From NCBI RefSeq assembly GCF_010728155.1, contig NZ_AP022605.1, positions 310,001-374,000 on the forward strand: 64,000 nt of DNA. The letters are read 5' to 3'. Shown here piece by piece: positions 56,781 through 64,000 of the stretch (position 1 is the first letter of the stretch; the number at the start of each line of letters is the position of its first letter). Both the position numbers and the translations under genes were made by a program. Below the pieces are notes generated by a model. It saw only the letters and a program-made list of their open reading frames with translations. It was not told the DNA's origin and made no database searches. Origin of the DNA: Mycolicibacterium doricum. GTDB lineage: Bacteria > Actinomycetota > Actinomycetes > Mycobacteriales > Mycobacteriaceae.

Positions 56781-57761
56781 ATGGCCTTCCCAAGACACCG
56801 TCCGCGACGGCTGCGCTCGACGCCCGCGATGCGCCGCCTGGTGGCGCAGACCACCCTGGAGCCAAGGCATCTCGTACTGCCGATGTTCGTCGCCGACGGC
56901 ATCGACGAACCCCGCGAGATCGCCTCGATGCCCGGCGTGTGCCAGCACACCCGTGACTCGCTGCGGCGGGCCGCCGCCGACGCGGTGTCGGCCGGGGTCG
57001 GCGGGTTGATGCTGTTCGGGGTGCCGAAGAACGAGGACAAGGACGCCTACGGCAGCGCCGGCACCGATCCCGACGGCATCCTCAACGTCGCGCTGCGCGA
57101 CCTGGACGCCGACCTCGGCGACGCGACGGTGCTGATGGCTGACACCTGCCTCGACGAGTTCACCGATCACGGCCACTGCGGGGTGGTGGACGAGCGTGGC
57201 CGGGTCGACAACGACACGACCAATCGCCGTTACGTCGAGCTTGCTGTGAGCCAGGCGGATTCGGGGGCGCACGTGGTGGGGCCGAGCGGCATGATGGACG
57301 GTCAGGTGGCCGCCATCCGCGACGGCCTCGACGCCGCGGGCCACACTGACACCGCGATCCTGGCGTATGCGGCGAAGTTCGCGTCGGGATTCTACGGGCC
57401 GTTCCGCGACGCCGTCGACTCCAGCCTGCAGGGTGACCGCCGCACCTACCAGCAGGAGCCGGGCAATGCCCGCGAGGCGCTGCACGAAGTGCGACTCGAC
57501 CTCGACGAGGGCGCCGACATGGTGATGGTGAAACCCGCCATGGCTTACCTCGACGTGCTGCGCGCCGCCGCCGACATCTCGCCCGTCCCGGTGGCCGCCT
57601 ACCAGGTCTCCGGTGAGTACTCGATGATCAGCGCCGCCGCCGCCAATGGCTGGATCGACGGTCCTACCGTCGCGCTGGAGACGCTGACCGGCATCCGCCG
57701 CGCAGGTGCGAACATCGTGTTGACCTACTGGGCGGCCGACGTGGCGGGCTGGCTGACATGA
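56781..57761 (+). CDS. hemB: Delta-aminolevulinic acid dehydratase
   Basis: This 326-residue enzyme condenses two aminolevulinates into porphobilinogen. The Schiff-base Lys is Lys251 ([10 protein letters not shown]) and the second Lys is in [12 protein letters not shown]. The zinc site reads [14 protein letters not shown], with the outer two Cys of the usual three-Cys site and an Asp where the middle Cys would be. The enzyme may therefore bind metal differently from E. coli HemB. Confidence 0.96.
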   Translation: MAFPRHRPRRLRSTPAMRRLVAQTTLEPRHLVLPMFVADGIDEPREIASMPGVCQHTRDSLRRAAADAVSAGVGGLMLFGVPKNEDKDAYGSAGTDPDGILNVALRDLDADLGDATVLMADTCLDEFTDHGHCGVVDERGRVDNDTTNRRYVELAVSQADSGAHVVGPSGMMDGQVAAIRDGLDAAGHTDTAILAYAAKFASGFYGPFRDAVDSSLQGDRRTYQQEPGNAREALHEVRLDLDEGADMVMVKPAMAYLDVLRAAADISPVPVAAYQVSGEYSMISAAAANGWIDGPTVALETLTGIRRAGANIVLTYWAADVAGWLT

Positions 57762-58192
57762 CGGGAGAATCGACCCGCCCGGCCGGGCCGAAGCCGGCTC
57801 GCCCGGCCGATGTGGACACCGGCTTCTGGCTCTGGGCGGCCGCGCTGCCGCTGCTGGTGATCGGGTACCTGATCGACAACCTGATGGCGCCGGTGGCGGG
57901 TGCGCCGCTGTTTCTCAAAGGCATCGCGGTGATGATCGTCGTCGCGGTCGCCGCGGTCGTGCTGACGTTCCTCATCCTGCTGCGGCAGGGCTACCGCTGG
58001 ACCCGCACGCTGCTGACCGCGGGCGGTTTCGGATCCATGGCCTACACCGTCACGAACCTGTTCACCGTCGAGCGGGAGTCACCGGTCGCGGCGTTCGGCT
58101 ACGCGGTCACCGCGATCATCGGTTCGGTGCTCATCGCCGGCGGCATCTTCCTGCTGCACCGCAAAGACTCCAACGCCTTCTTCATGCGTTGA
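57758..58192 (+). CDS. Membrane protein in the hem operon (Rv0513-like)
   Basis: A 144-residue protein with four hydrophobic segments after a short proline-rich N-terminus. The ATG overlaps the hemB stop (ATGA), so it is coupled to hemB. No motif identified. Confidence 0.78.
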   Translation: MTGESTRPAGPKPARPADVDTGFWLWAAALPLLVIGYLIDNLMAPVAGAPLFLKGIAVMIVVAVAAVVLTFLILLRQGYRWTRTLLTAGGFGSMAYTVTNLFTVERESPVAAFGYAVTAIIGSVLIAGGIFLLHRKDSNAFFMR

Positions 58193-58213
58193 CCGCGCTA
58201 GGCTGACCCGACC

Positions 58214-58660
58214 ATGACCGCTTCGCCAACACCGGCGCGGCCGCGCGTCGTCGACATCGCGTTCTGGACACTGGTCGGCGGAGCCGTCCTGCTCATCGTC
58301 GGCGGGATGCTCGCCGCCACCGTCAGCTTCGAGACCGCGCGCTCGGCGATCGACCCCGAGGTCAGCGACGAGTCGTTGCTTAGCTACCTGGCCGTGCAGC
58401 GCGGTGTCGGCGTCGGTTCGGTGTTGGCCGGTGCGGTGCTGGCGTTCGTCGCCGGCCGGGCCCGGCGCGGCGATCCACGGTTCCGCCGCGCGACGGTCGC
58501 GCTCGCGCTCGCGATCGCCGTCGTGCTCATCATGCTCGCCGCGGGTGCCGGGGTGGCGAACCTCGTGACGCTGCTGGCGCTGGTGCCGATCACGGTCGGC
58601 ACCGTACTGCTGACGCGCCGCAGTGCTGCCGGCTGGTTCGAGCAAGCCGGCCGCCGATGA
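58214..58660 (+). CDS. Membrane protein in the hem operon, second
   Basis: A 148-residue protein with four hydrophobic segments and short polar loops. ATG at 58214, 21 bp after the preceding gene. It overlaps the next gene by 4 bp. No family recognised. Confidence 0.72.
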   Translation: MTASPTPARPRVVDIAFWTLVGGAVLLIVGGMLAATVSFETARSAIDPEVSDESLLSYLAVQRGVGVGSVLAGAVLAFVAGRARRGDPRFRRATVALALAIAVVLIMLAAGAGVANLVTLLALVPITVGTVLLTRRSAAGWFEQAGRR

Positions 58661-59127
58661 CCGGCGCGTCGAACGAGCGGTTGTTCTACGAGCCCGGCGC
58701 CAGCTGGGCGTGGTTGCTCGCCGGGCCCGCCGCGGGCGGGGGGATGCTCGCAATCCAGATTTCCGCCGGATACGGGTGGCAGCCGTTGCTGCCGGCACTG
58801 TTGCTGGTGCTGGTTTCTGGCTTCCTGACCGTCCAGGTGAAGGCAGCGCGGATTCACACCTCGGTCGAGCTGACACCGGAGGCCCTGCGGCAGGGCGCCG
58901 AAATCACCAAGGTCTCCGAAATCGTCACGGTGTATCCGCCGACGAGCGGGTCCGAGATGCAGAATTGGCAGTCGGCGAGGGCGCTCGGCGAGCTGACGGG
59001 CGTTCCCCGTGGGCGCACGGGCATCGGGCTCAAGCTGTCCGGCAACCGTACGGCGCAGGCCTGGGCGCGCCGGCATGCGACCCTGCGGGAGGAGCTGGCC
59101 GGGCTCGTCGAGGAACGGGTGCCGTGA
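58657..59127 (+). CDS. Probable DUF3093-like membrane protein
   Basis: A 156-residue protein with two N-terminal hydrophobic segments and a soluble C-terminal region. The pattern (RLFYEPGASWAW start, later GRTGIGLKLSGNRTAQAWARRH) resembles DUF3093 proteins in layout, but this is not certain. ATGA overlap with the preceding gene. Function unknown. Confidence 0.65.
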   Translation: MTGASNERLFYEPGASWAWLLAGPAAGGGMLAIQISAGYGWQPLLPALLLVLVSGFLTVQVKAARIHTSVELTPEALRQGAEITKVSEIVTVYPPTSGSEMQNWQSARALGELTGVPRGRTGIGLKLSGNRTAQAWARRHATLREELAGLVEERVP

Positions 59128-59375
59128 ACGCGCGACGCCGAGCGTTGCTGGAAATGGTGTTGGCCGTTGCCGCGGCGGTCGGATGCGTGGCGAGCTGGGT
59201 GGCGGCGCGCAGGCCGGCGATGGCCGCGCCGATCACGCCGGGAGAACCCGAGACCGCGGTGACGGTGTACTCGGCGCCGCTGCTCGTGCTCGCCCTGCTC
59301 CTTGCGACGGTCGCGGGTGTGCTGATCGTCGTCGGGGTGGCGCGGCTGCGGCGCGACGGTACTGCGCCTCGGTAG
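59124..59375 (+). CDS. Small membrane protein upstream of hemL
   Basis: An 83-residue protein with two hydrophobic segments and a short loop ([17 protein letters not shown]). The GTG at 59124 overlaps the previous stop. The longer open frame upstream is antisense-like and rejected. Function unknown. Confidence 0.65.
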   Translation: MNARRRALLEMVLAVAAAVGCVASWVAARRPAMAAPITPGEPETAVTVYSAPLLVLALLLATVAGVLIVVGVARLRRDGTAPR

Positions 59376-59421
59376 AGACGCTTCTTTTTCGCAGATCACA
59401 CATTCGGGCAGTCGTAAGCCC

Positions 59422-59676
59422 ATGAGTAGCGACAAGGAACGCCAGACCGGCGCGGAGAAGAAGGCGTCTCAGAAGGTGGCTGACGACCCCGACGCCAAGA
59501 TTACCGAGAAACCGGACGTCACCGACAAGCCCGGGCGGGTTCCCAGCCCGGGTGACGCGCTCGCTGATCCGTACCTCTCGCTCATCCGTACCTGCGACGA
59601 GGACCACCGGCGGGCGTCGACCCGACCACTACACCCTGTAGTTGACGCGGTGGACCCGGCTGGGACACTGGTGGTC
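59422..59676 (+). other. 85-codon open stretch fused in frame to hemL
   Basis: An ATG at 59422 opens a frame that runs without a stop into hemL. The first half is Lys/Asp/Glu-rich with good codon use ([20 protein letters not shown]), as in small soluble proteins. The second half looks less coding-like and contains the hemL promoter. It may be a degraded small gene that lost its stop, or a genuine N-terminal extension of HemL. Confidence 0.4.
59628..59669 (+). promoter_or_regulatory. hemL promoter with overlapping palindrome
   Basis: ACTACA-CCC-TGTAGT (59628-59642) is a perfect inverted repeat that abuts a TTGACG -35 element (59642-59647). A GACACT -10 element (59664-59669) follows at 16-bp spacing, and the hemL ATG is seven bases further on, so the transcript should be leaderless. 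The palindrome resembles operators of BlaI/MecI-type repressors, but the cognate factor is unknown. Confidence 0.55.
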
Positions 59677-60993
59677 ATGGGTGCTCACCACACCGCCACC
59701 GAGCATTCGGCGCGGCTGTTCGCCGACGCGTGCGCCGTCATCCCCGGTGGGGTCAACTCCCCGGTCCGGGCGTTCAACGCCGTGGGGGGAACACCGCGCT
59801 TCATCACCTCCGCCGACGGCTACTGGCTGACCGACGCAGACGACAACCGCTACGTCGACCTCGTCTGCTCCTGGGGTCCGATGATCCTCGGCCACGCCCA
59901 CCCCGCGGTCGTCGAGGCCGTGCAGCGCGTCGCCGCCGACGGCCTGTCCTTCGGTGCCCCAACCCCGTCGGAAACCGAACTGGCCGCCGAGATCGTCTCC
60001 CGCGTCGCGCCCGTCGATCGCCTGCGGATGGTCAACTCCGGCACCGAGGCCACGATGAGCGCGATCCGGTTGGCCCGCGGTTTCACCGGCCGCCCCAAGA
60101 TCGTCAAGTTCTCCGGCTGCTACCACGGCCACAGCGACGCGCTGCTCGCCGACGCCGGATCCGGGGTCGCCACGCTGGGGCTGCCGTCGTCGCCCGGTGT
60201 GACCGGCGCGGCGACCGCGGACACCATCGTGCTGCCGTACAACAGCGTCGACGCCGTCGGGGAGGTCTTCGCGGAGGCCGGGGATCAGATCGCCGCGGTC
60301 ATCACCGAGGCCAGCCCGGGGAACATGGGCGCGGTCCCGCCGGAGCCCGGGTTCAACGCGGCCCTGCGCCGCATCACCGCCGACCACGGCGCCCTGCTGA
60401 TCCTGGACGAGGTCATGACCGGGTTCCGGGTCAGCCGGTCGGGGTGGTACGGCGTCGATCCGGTCGACGGCGACCTGTTCACCTTCGGCAAGGTCATGGG
60501 CGGCGGCCTGCCCGCCGCGGCGTTCGGCGGCCGTGCCGAGGTGATGGAACGGCTGGCGCCGCTGGGCCCGGTCTACCAGGCCGGCACCCTGTCGGGGAAC
60601 CCGGTCGCGATGGCCGCCGGCCTGGCGACGCTGCGCACCGCCGACGACGCGGTGTACGCCGCACTCGACGCCAACGCCGACCGGTTGGCCAGCCTGCTCA
60701 CCCGAGCGCTGACCGATGCCGGAGTCACCCACCGCGTGCAGCGGGGCGGCAACATGCTGTCGGTGTTCTTCACCGCCGAGCAGGTCACCGACTTCACCAC
60801 CGCTCGCGCCACCGAGACCTGGCGGTTCCCTCCGTTCTTCCACTCCCTGCTCGAGGCCGGCGTCTACCCGCCGCCCAGCGCATTCGAGGCCTGGTTCGTC
60901 TCGGCGGCGCTCGACGACGAGGCGTTCGACCGCATCGCCGCCGCCCTGACCGGTGCGGCCCGCGCCGCTGCGGAAGCGACGAAGCCGGCATGA
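59677..60993 (+). CDS. hemL: Glutamate-1-semialdehyde aminomutase
   Basis: This 438-residue PLP enzyme converts glutamate-1-semialdehyde to aminolevulinate, supplying HemB. The PLP Lys is Lys272 in TFGKVMGGG; the N-terminal PGGVNSPVR and LDEVMTGFR motifs are typical. ATG at 59677 gives the usual length and fits the promoter just upstream. The stop overlaps the next gene. Confidence 0.95.
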   Translation: MGAHHTATEHSARLFADACAVIPGGVNSPVRAFNAVGGTPRFITSADGYWLTDADDNRYVDLVCSWGPMILGHAHPAVVEAVQRVAADGLSFGAPTPSETELAAEIVSRVAPVDRLRMVNSGTEATMSAIRLARGFTGRPKIVKFSGCYHGHSDALLADAGSGVATLGLPSSPGVTGAATADTIVLPYNSVDAVGEVFAEAGDQIAAVITEASPGNMGAVPPEPGFNAALRRITADHGALLILDEVMTGFRVSRSGWYGVDPVDGDLFTFGKVMGGGLPAAAFGGRAEVMERLAPLGPVYQAGTLSGNPVAMAAGLATLRTADDAVYAALDANADRLASLLTRALTDAGVTHRVQRGGNMLSVFFTAEQVTDFTTARATETWRFPPFFHSLLEAGVYPPPSAFEAWFVSAALDDEAFDRIAAALTGAARAAAEATKPA

Positions 60994-61628
60994 CCGGGAT
61001 ACCGCCTTCGGCCGGCGAGGCCGCATCGAAGACCGTCGTCCACGTGATGCGGCACGGCGAGGTGCACAACCCGGACGGCATCCTCTACGGCCGGCTGCCG
61101 GACTACCACCTGTCCGACCGTGGCCGCGCCCAGGCCGAAGCCGTCGCCACCTGGCTCGCCGACCGCGACATCGTCTACGTGGTCGCCTCGCCGCTGGAAC
61201 GCGCCCAGGAGACCGCAGGCCCGATCGCGGCGGCGCACGGGCTGTCGATCGACACCGACGACGAGCTGATCGAGTCGCTCAACGTCTTCCAGGGAAAGCG
61301 GGTCTCGCCCGGTGACGGCGCGCTGCGCAACCCGGTGAACTGGCGGCATCTGCGCAACCCGCGTACCCCGTCGTGGGGTGAGCCGTACAGCGACATCGCC
61401 GCGAGGATGACAGCCGCGATGAACCGGGCACGCGCGAAGGCCACCGGCCACGAGGCGGTGTGTGTCAGCCACCAGTTGCCGGTGGAGACGCTGCGCCGCG
61501 CGATGACCGGCGCACCGCTGCACCACTTCCCCACCCGGCGCCTGTGCAACCTCGCCTCGGTCACCTCGTTCTACTTCCACGGCGACGCCTACGTCGGGTG
61601 GGGTTACGCGGAGCTGTCCGGACAGTGA
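60990..61628 (+). CDS. Histidine phosphatase / phosphoglycerate mutase family protein (Rv0525-like)
   Basis: A 212-residue protein with the phosphohistidine motif MRHGE near the N-terminus and a second His in [10 protein letters not shown]. Substrate unknown; it is not the glycolytic enzyme, which is gpmA at 39.6 kb. The ATG overlaps the hemL stop and the gene runs into the thioredoxin lipoprotein gene. Confidence 0.87.
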   Translation: MTGIPPSAGEAASKTVVHVMRHGEVHNPDGILYGRLPDYHLSDRGRAQAEAVATWLADRDIVYVVASPLERAQETAGPIAAAHGLSIDTDDELIESLNVFQGKRVSPGDGALRNPVNWRHLRNPRTPSWGEPYSDIAARMTAAMNRARAKATGHEAVCVSHQLPVETLRRAMTGAPLHHFPTRRLCNLASVTSFYFHGDAYVGWGYAELSGQ

Positions 61629-62236
61629 GGCGATGGTGGATCGTGCTGGCGAGCGTGGCGGTGGTCGCGCTGGCCGGCTGCTCCACCGGTGACGACGCCG
61701 TCGCCCAGGGCGGCACCTTCGAGTTCGTGGCGCCCGGTGGCAGGACCGACATCTTCTACGACCCGCCCGCCGACCGCGGTGGGCCCGGCCCGCTGTCGGG
61801 TCCGAATCTGCTCGACCCGGCCGATACGCTGTCGCTCGACGACTTCGCGGGCAAGGTCGTCGTCATCAACGTGTGGGGTCAGTGGTGCGCCCCGTGCCGG
61901 ACCGAGATCGGCGAGCTGCAGCAGGTCTACGACGCCACCCGCGCCATGGGCGTCGCATTCCTGGGCATCGACGTGCGTGACAACAATCGCGACGCCGCCG
62001 TCGACTTCGTCCGCGACCGCGGAATCACGTTTCCCTCCATCTACGACCCGGCGATGCGCACGATGATCGCGTTCGGCGGCAAGTACCCGACCACGGTCAT
62101 CCCGTCGACCGTCGTGTTGGACCGCGAGCACCGGGTCGCCGCGGTGTTCCTGCGTGAGCTGCTCGCCGAGGACCTGCAGCCGGTGGTCGAACGCCTCGCG
62201 TCCGAACCGGCACCCGAACAGGAGCAGCAGCCGTGA
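61625..62236 (+). CDS. Thioredoxin-like lipoprotein for cytochrome c maturation (Rv0526-like)
   Basis: A 203-residue exported thioredoxin/ResA-type protein. GTG at 61625 starts a signal peptide ending in a lipobox (LAGC, Cys19). The redox site is WCAPCRTE. It would reduce apocytochrome c haem-binding cysteines outside the membrane, receiving electrons from CcdA encoded next. Confidence 0.9.
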   Translation: MRRWWIVLASVAVVALAGCSTGDDAVAQGGTFEFVAPGGRTDIFYDPPADRGGPGPLSGPNLLDPADTLSLDDFAGKVVVINVWGQWCAPCRTEIGELQQVYDATRAMGVAFLGIDVRDNNRDAAVDFVRDRGITFPSIYDPAMRTMIAFGGKYPTTVIPSTVVLDREHRVAAVFLRELLAEDLQPVVERLASEPAPEQEQQP

Positions 62237-63054
62237 CCGGGTTCGCCGAGATCGCCGCGGCCGGGCCGGTGGCGCTGGCGCTGGCGGTCTGCGTGCTGGC
62301 CGGTCTGGTGTCGTTCGCGTCGCCGTGCGTGGTGCCGCTGGTGCCCGGCTACCTGTCGTATCTCGCCGCGGTGGTGGGCGTCGACGACCACGTTCGCCCA
62401 AACGAACAAACGGGCGCAAAAGTGCGAGACGGGGCCGCCATTTCGTCGATCTCGGCGGTGCGGACGCGACGGCTCAAGGTCGCTGGCGCCGCCGCGCTGT
62501 TCGTCGCCGGCTTCACCGCGGTGTTCCTGCTGGGCACCGTGGCGGTGCTGGGCATGACGACCACGCTGATCACCAATCAACTCCTGCTGCAACGCATCGG
62601 CGGCGTCGTCACGATCATCATGGGGCTGGTGTTCGTCGGGCTGATCCCCACTCTGCAACGTCAAGCGCGCTTCACCCCGCGGCAGTTGTCCACCGTCGCG
62701 GGTGCGCCGCTGCTGGGCGCGGTATTCGCGCTGGGTTGGACGCCGTGCCTCGGCCCGACGCTGACCGGGGTCATCACCGTCGCGTCGGCGACCGACGGCG
62801 CGAGCGTCGCCCGCGGTGTCGCGCTGGTCATCGCCTACTGCCTGGGCCTCGGCATCCCGTTCGTGCTTTTGGCGTTCGGGTCGGCGCGCGCGGTGCAGGG
62901 GCTGGGCTGGCTGCGCCGGCACACCCGCACGATCCAGGTGTTCGGGGGCGTGTTGTTGCTGATCGTGGGCACTGCGCTGGTCACCGGACTCTGGAACGAC
63001 TTCGTCGCCTGGGTGCGCGATGCGTTCGTCAGCGATGTCAGGTTGCCGATCTGA
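62233..63054 (+). CDS. ccdA: Cytochrome c biogenesis membrane protein CcdA, with repeat insertion
   Basis: This 273-residue membrane protein carries electrons from cytoplasmic thioredoxin to the exterior. The first helix holds the redox Cys in SFASPCVVPLVPGYLSYL, and the second active Cys is in LGWTPCLGPTLTG. Residues 55-75 (RPNEQTGAKVRDG...ISA) are encoded by a 63-bp interspersed repeat inserted in frame in the loop after the first helix. From memory the M. tuberculosis protein has no such segment. The GTG at 62233 overlaps the previous stop. Confidence 0.92.
   Translation: MTGFAEIAAAGPVALALAVCVLAGLVSFASPCVVPLVPGYLSYLAAVVGVDDHVRPNEQTGAKVRDGAAISSISAVRTRRLKVAGAAALFVAGFTAVFLLGTVAVLGMTTTLITNQLLLQRIGGVVTIIMGLVFVGLIPTLQRQARFTPRQLSTVAGAPLLGAVFALGWTPCLGPTLTGVITVASATDGASVARGVALVIAYCLGLGIPFVLLAFGSARAVQGLGWLRRHTRTIQVFGGVLLLIVGTALVTGLWNDFVAWVRDAFVSDVRLPI
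62395..62457. repeat. 63-bp interspersed repeat, copy B (inside ccdA)
   Basis: Inverted relative to copy A at 36607-36669, with 56 of 63 identical positions. It begins and ends exactly on ccdA codon boundaries (codons 55-75) and keeps the frame open. Both copies have short hairpin-forming ends (CGCCC..GGGCG and CGCC..GGCG). Confidence 0.9.
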
Positions 63055-64000
63055 TGCGGCGAATGCTCGCCTACGCGCGCAACACCTGGCGGACCCTCAC
63101 CTCCATGGGTACCGCGCTGGTGCTGCTGTTCCTGCTCGCGCTGGCCGCCATCCCGGGCGCCCTGCTGCCGCAGCGCAGCCTCAACGAGGCGAAGGTCGCC
63201 GAGTACATCGCCGATCGCCCCGCCCTTGGTCCGTGGCTGGACCGCCTCCAGGCTTTCGACGTGTTCTCGAGTTTCTGGTTCACGGCGATCTACGTGCTGC
63301 TGTTCATCTCACTCGTCGGCTGCCTGACACCGCGCCTCGTCGAACACGCGAAGAGCCTGCGCGCGGTTCCGGTGCCGGCGCCGCGAAACCTGGGCCGGCT
63401 ACCCAAACACCACACCGCCGAGGTCACCGGCGAGCCGCAGCAGGTGGCGGCCTCGATGAGCGAGGAGCTCAGGGGCTGGCGGAAGGTCATCCGCACCGAG
63501 GGGGAGGCGGCCGGGATATCGGCGGAGAAGGGCTATCTGCGGGAGTTCGGCAACATCGTCTTCCACTTCTCGCTGCTGGGCCTGCTCGTCGCGATCGCCG
63601 CGGGCAAGCTGTTCGGCTACGAGGGCAACGTCATCGTCATCGCCGACGGCGGCCCCGGCTTCTGTTCGGCCTCACCCGCTGCGTTCGACTCGTTCCGCGC
63701 GGGCAACACCGTCGACGGCACCTCGCTGTACCCGATCTGCCTGAAGGTCAACGAGTTCCAGGCCGACTACCTCGACAGCGGTCAGGCCACGTCGTTCTCG
63801 GCGGACATCGAATACCAGGCCGGCGATGATCTGACGACGGGCACATGGCGGCCCTACGAGCTGAAGGTCAACGAGCCGCTGCGCGTCGGCGGTGACCGGG
63901 TGTACCTGCAGGGCCACGGTTACGCACCGACCTTCACCGTCACGTTCCCCGACGGGCAGACCCGGACCCAGACGCTGCAGTGGCGGCCCGACGACCAGAT
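63054..64000 (+). CDS. resB: ResB/Ccs1-type cytochrome c biogenesis protein (3' end outside window)
   Basis: The ATG at 63054 overlaps the ccdA stop. The 315 codons in the window include two N-terminal membrane segments (ALVLLFLLALAAIPGALLPQ and FTAIYVLLFISLVGCL), a third at FHFSLLGLLVAIAAG, and then the large extracytoplasmic ResB domain (FGYEGNVIVIADGGPGFC onward). ResB with CcsA forms the haem export/attachment complex for c-type cytochromes. The rest lies beyond the window; ccsA is expected next. Confidence 0.9.
   Translation, partial: MRRMLAYARNTWRTLTSMGTALVLLFLLALAAIPGALLPQRSLNEAKVAEYIADRPALGPWLDRLQAFDVFSSFWFTAIYVLLFISLVGCLTPRLVEHAKSLRAVPVPAPRNLGRLPKHHTAEVTGEPQQVAASMSEELRGWRKVIRTEGEAAGISAEKGYLREFGNIVFHFSLLGLLVAIAAGKLFGYEGNVIVIADGGPGFCSASPAAFDSFRAGNTVDGTSLYPICLKVNEFQADYLDSGQATSFSADIEYQAGDDLTTGTWRPYELKVNEPLRVGGDRVYLQGHGYAPTFTVTFPDGQTRTQTLQWRPDDQ

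Noticed and set aside
55056..57485. 809-codon minus-strand frame across hemD and hemB
   Set aside because: Fully antisense to two certain haem-synthesis genes; composition is the usual His/Arg/Gly-rich shadow.
59124..59375. Start at 58623 for the small membrane protein
   Set aside because: The upstream part overlaps the preceding gene in another frame and is Arg/Gly-rich; GTG 59124 overlapping the previous stop is the natural start.

Overview
This 64 kb window is high-GC DNA (roughly two thirds G+C, strongly GC-biased third codon positions, many GTG and TTG starts). It is almost certainly chromosome from a fast-growing Mycobacterium (Mycolicibacterium). Diagnostic mycobacterial genes are present: mshA, hbhA, senX3-regX3, icl, a 33-residue bS22-type ribosomal protein, and a REP13E12/DUF222 HNH gene. 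From about 12.4 kb to the end, gene order follows, from memory, the M. tuberculosis stretch Rv0457c to Rv0528. No RNA genes, CRISPR array or intact prophage were found.

Layout. 1-12.3 kb is a flexible segment: the C-terminal half of a tandem universal stress protein, a very large CtpI-type P-ATPase with a 13-bp tandem repeat upstream, two decayed gene fragments, a DinB-like protein, a PAP2 phosphatase, an aldehyde dehydrogenase, a membrane protein, a cytochrome P450 and a DUF222-HNH gene. 12.4-22.5 kb holds a prolyl oligopeptidase, lpdC and small membrane genes, then the ramB / thioesterase / icl / fadB2 acetate and fatty-acid module with candidate RamB sites. 22.5-32.4 kb holds a TetR regulator, DUF445, an XRE regulator with hbhA, deoC, a DUF2993 lipid-binding-type protein, a nitrilase-family hydrolase, a methyltransferase, two tandem DUF2505 genes and murB.

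32.37-35.12 kb is an accessory island between murB and the L,D-transpeptidase gene. It contains a multiply frameshifted tnpB bounded by perfect 19-bp inverted repeats and an intact 540-residue protein of unknown function. 35.3-42.3 kb carries an L,D-transpeptidase lipoprotein, an SDR, mshA, a YbjN-like protein, gpmA and senX3-regX3. 42.4-52.7 kb carries ppx1, a TIM-barrel protein, a thioesterase, proC, an excisionase-like regulator, bS22, a galE2-like gene, an acyltransferase, a HadA-like dehydratase and a SerB-like phosphatase. 52.4-64 kb is the haem operon (hemA-C-D-B, small membrane genes, hemL), followed by a phosphoglycerate-mutase-like gene and the cytochrome c maturation genes (thioredoxin lipoprotein, ccdA, resB, the last cut by the window end).

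The most unusual signals are non-coding or repeat-based. A 63-bp interspersed repeat occurs once between convergent genes and once, in frame, inside ccdA. Two tandem arrays of codon-multiple period re-duplicate the 3' ends of genes together with their stop codons. The tnpB remnant has terminal inverted repeats, one of which contains the murB stop codon. hemA and hemC lie in one reading frame, separated only by a stop and one codon. Several mycolate-methyltransferase and lipid-transport genes that occupy this interval in M. tuberculosis are missing.
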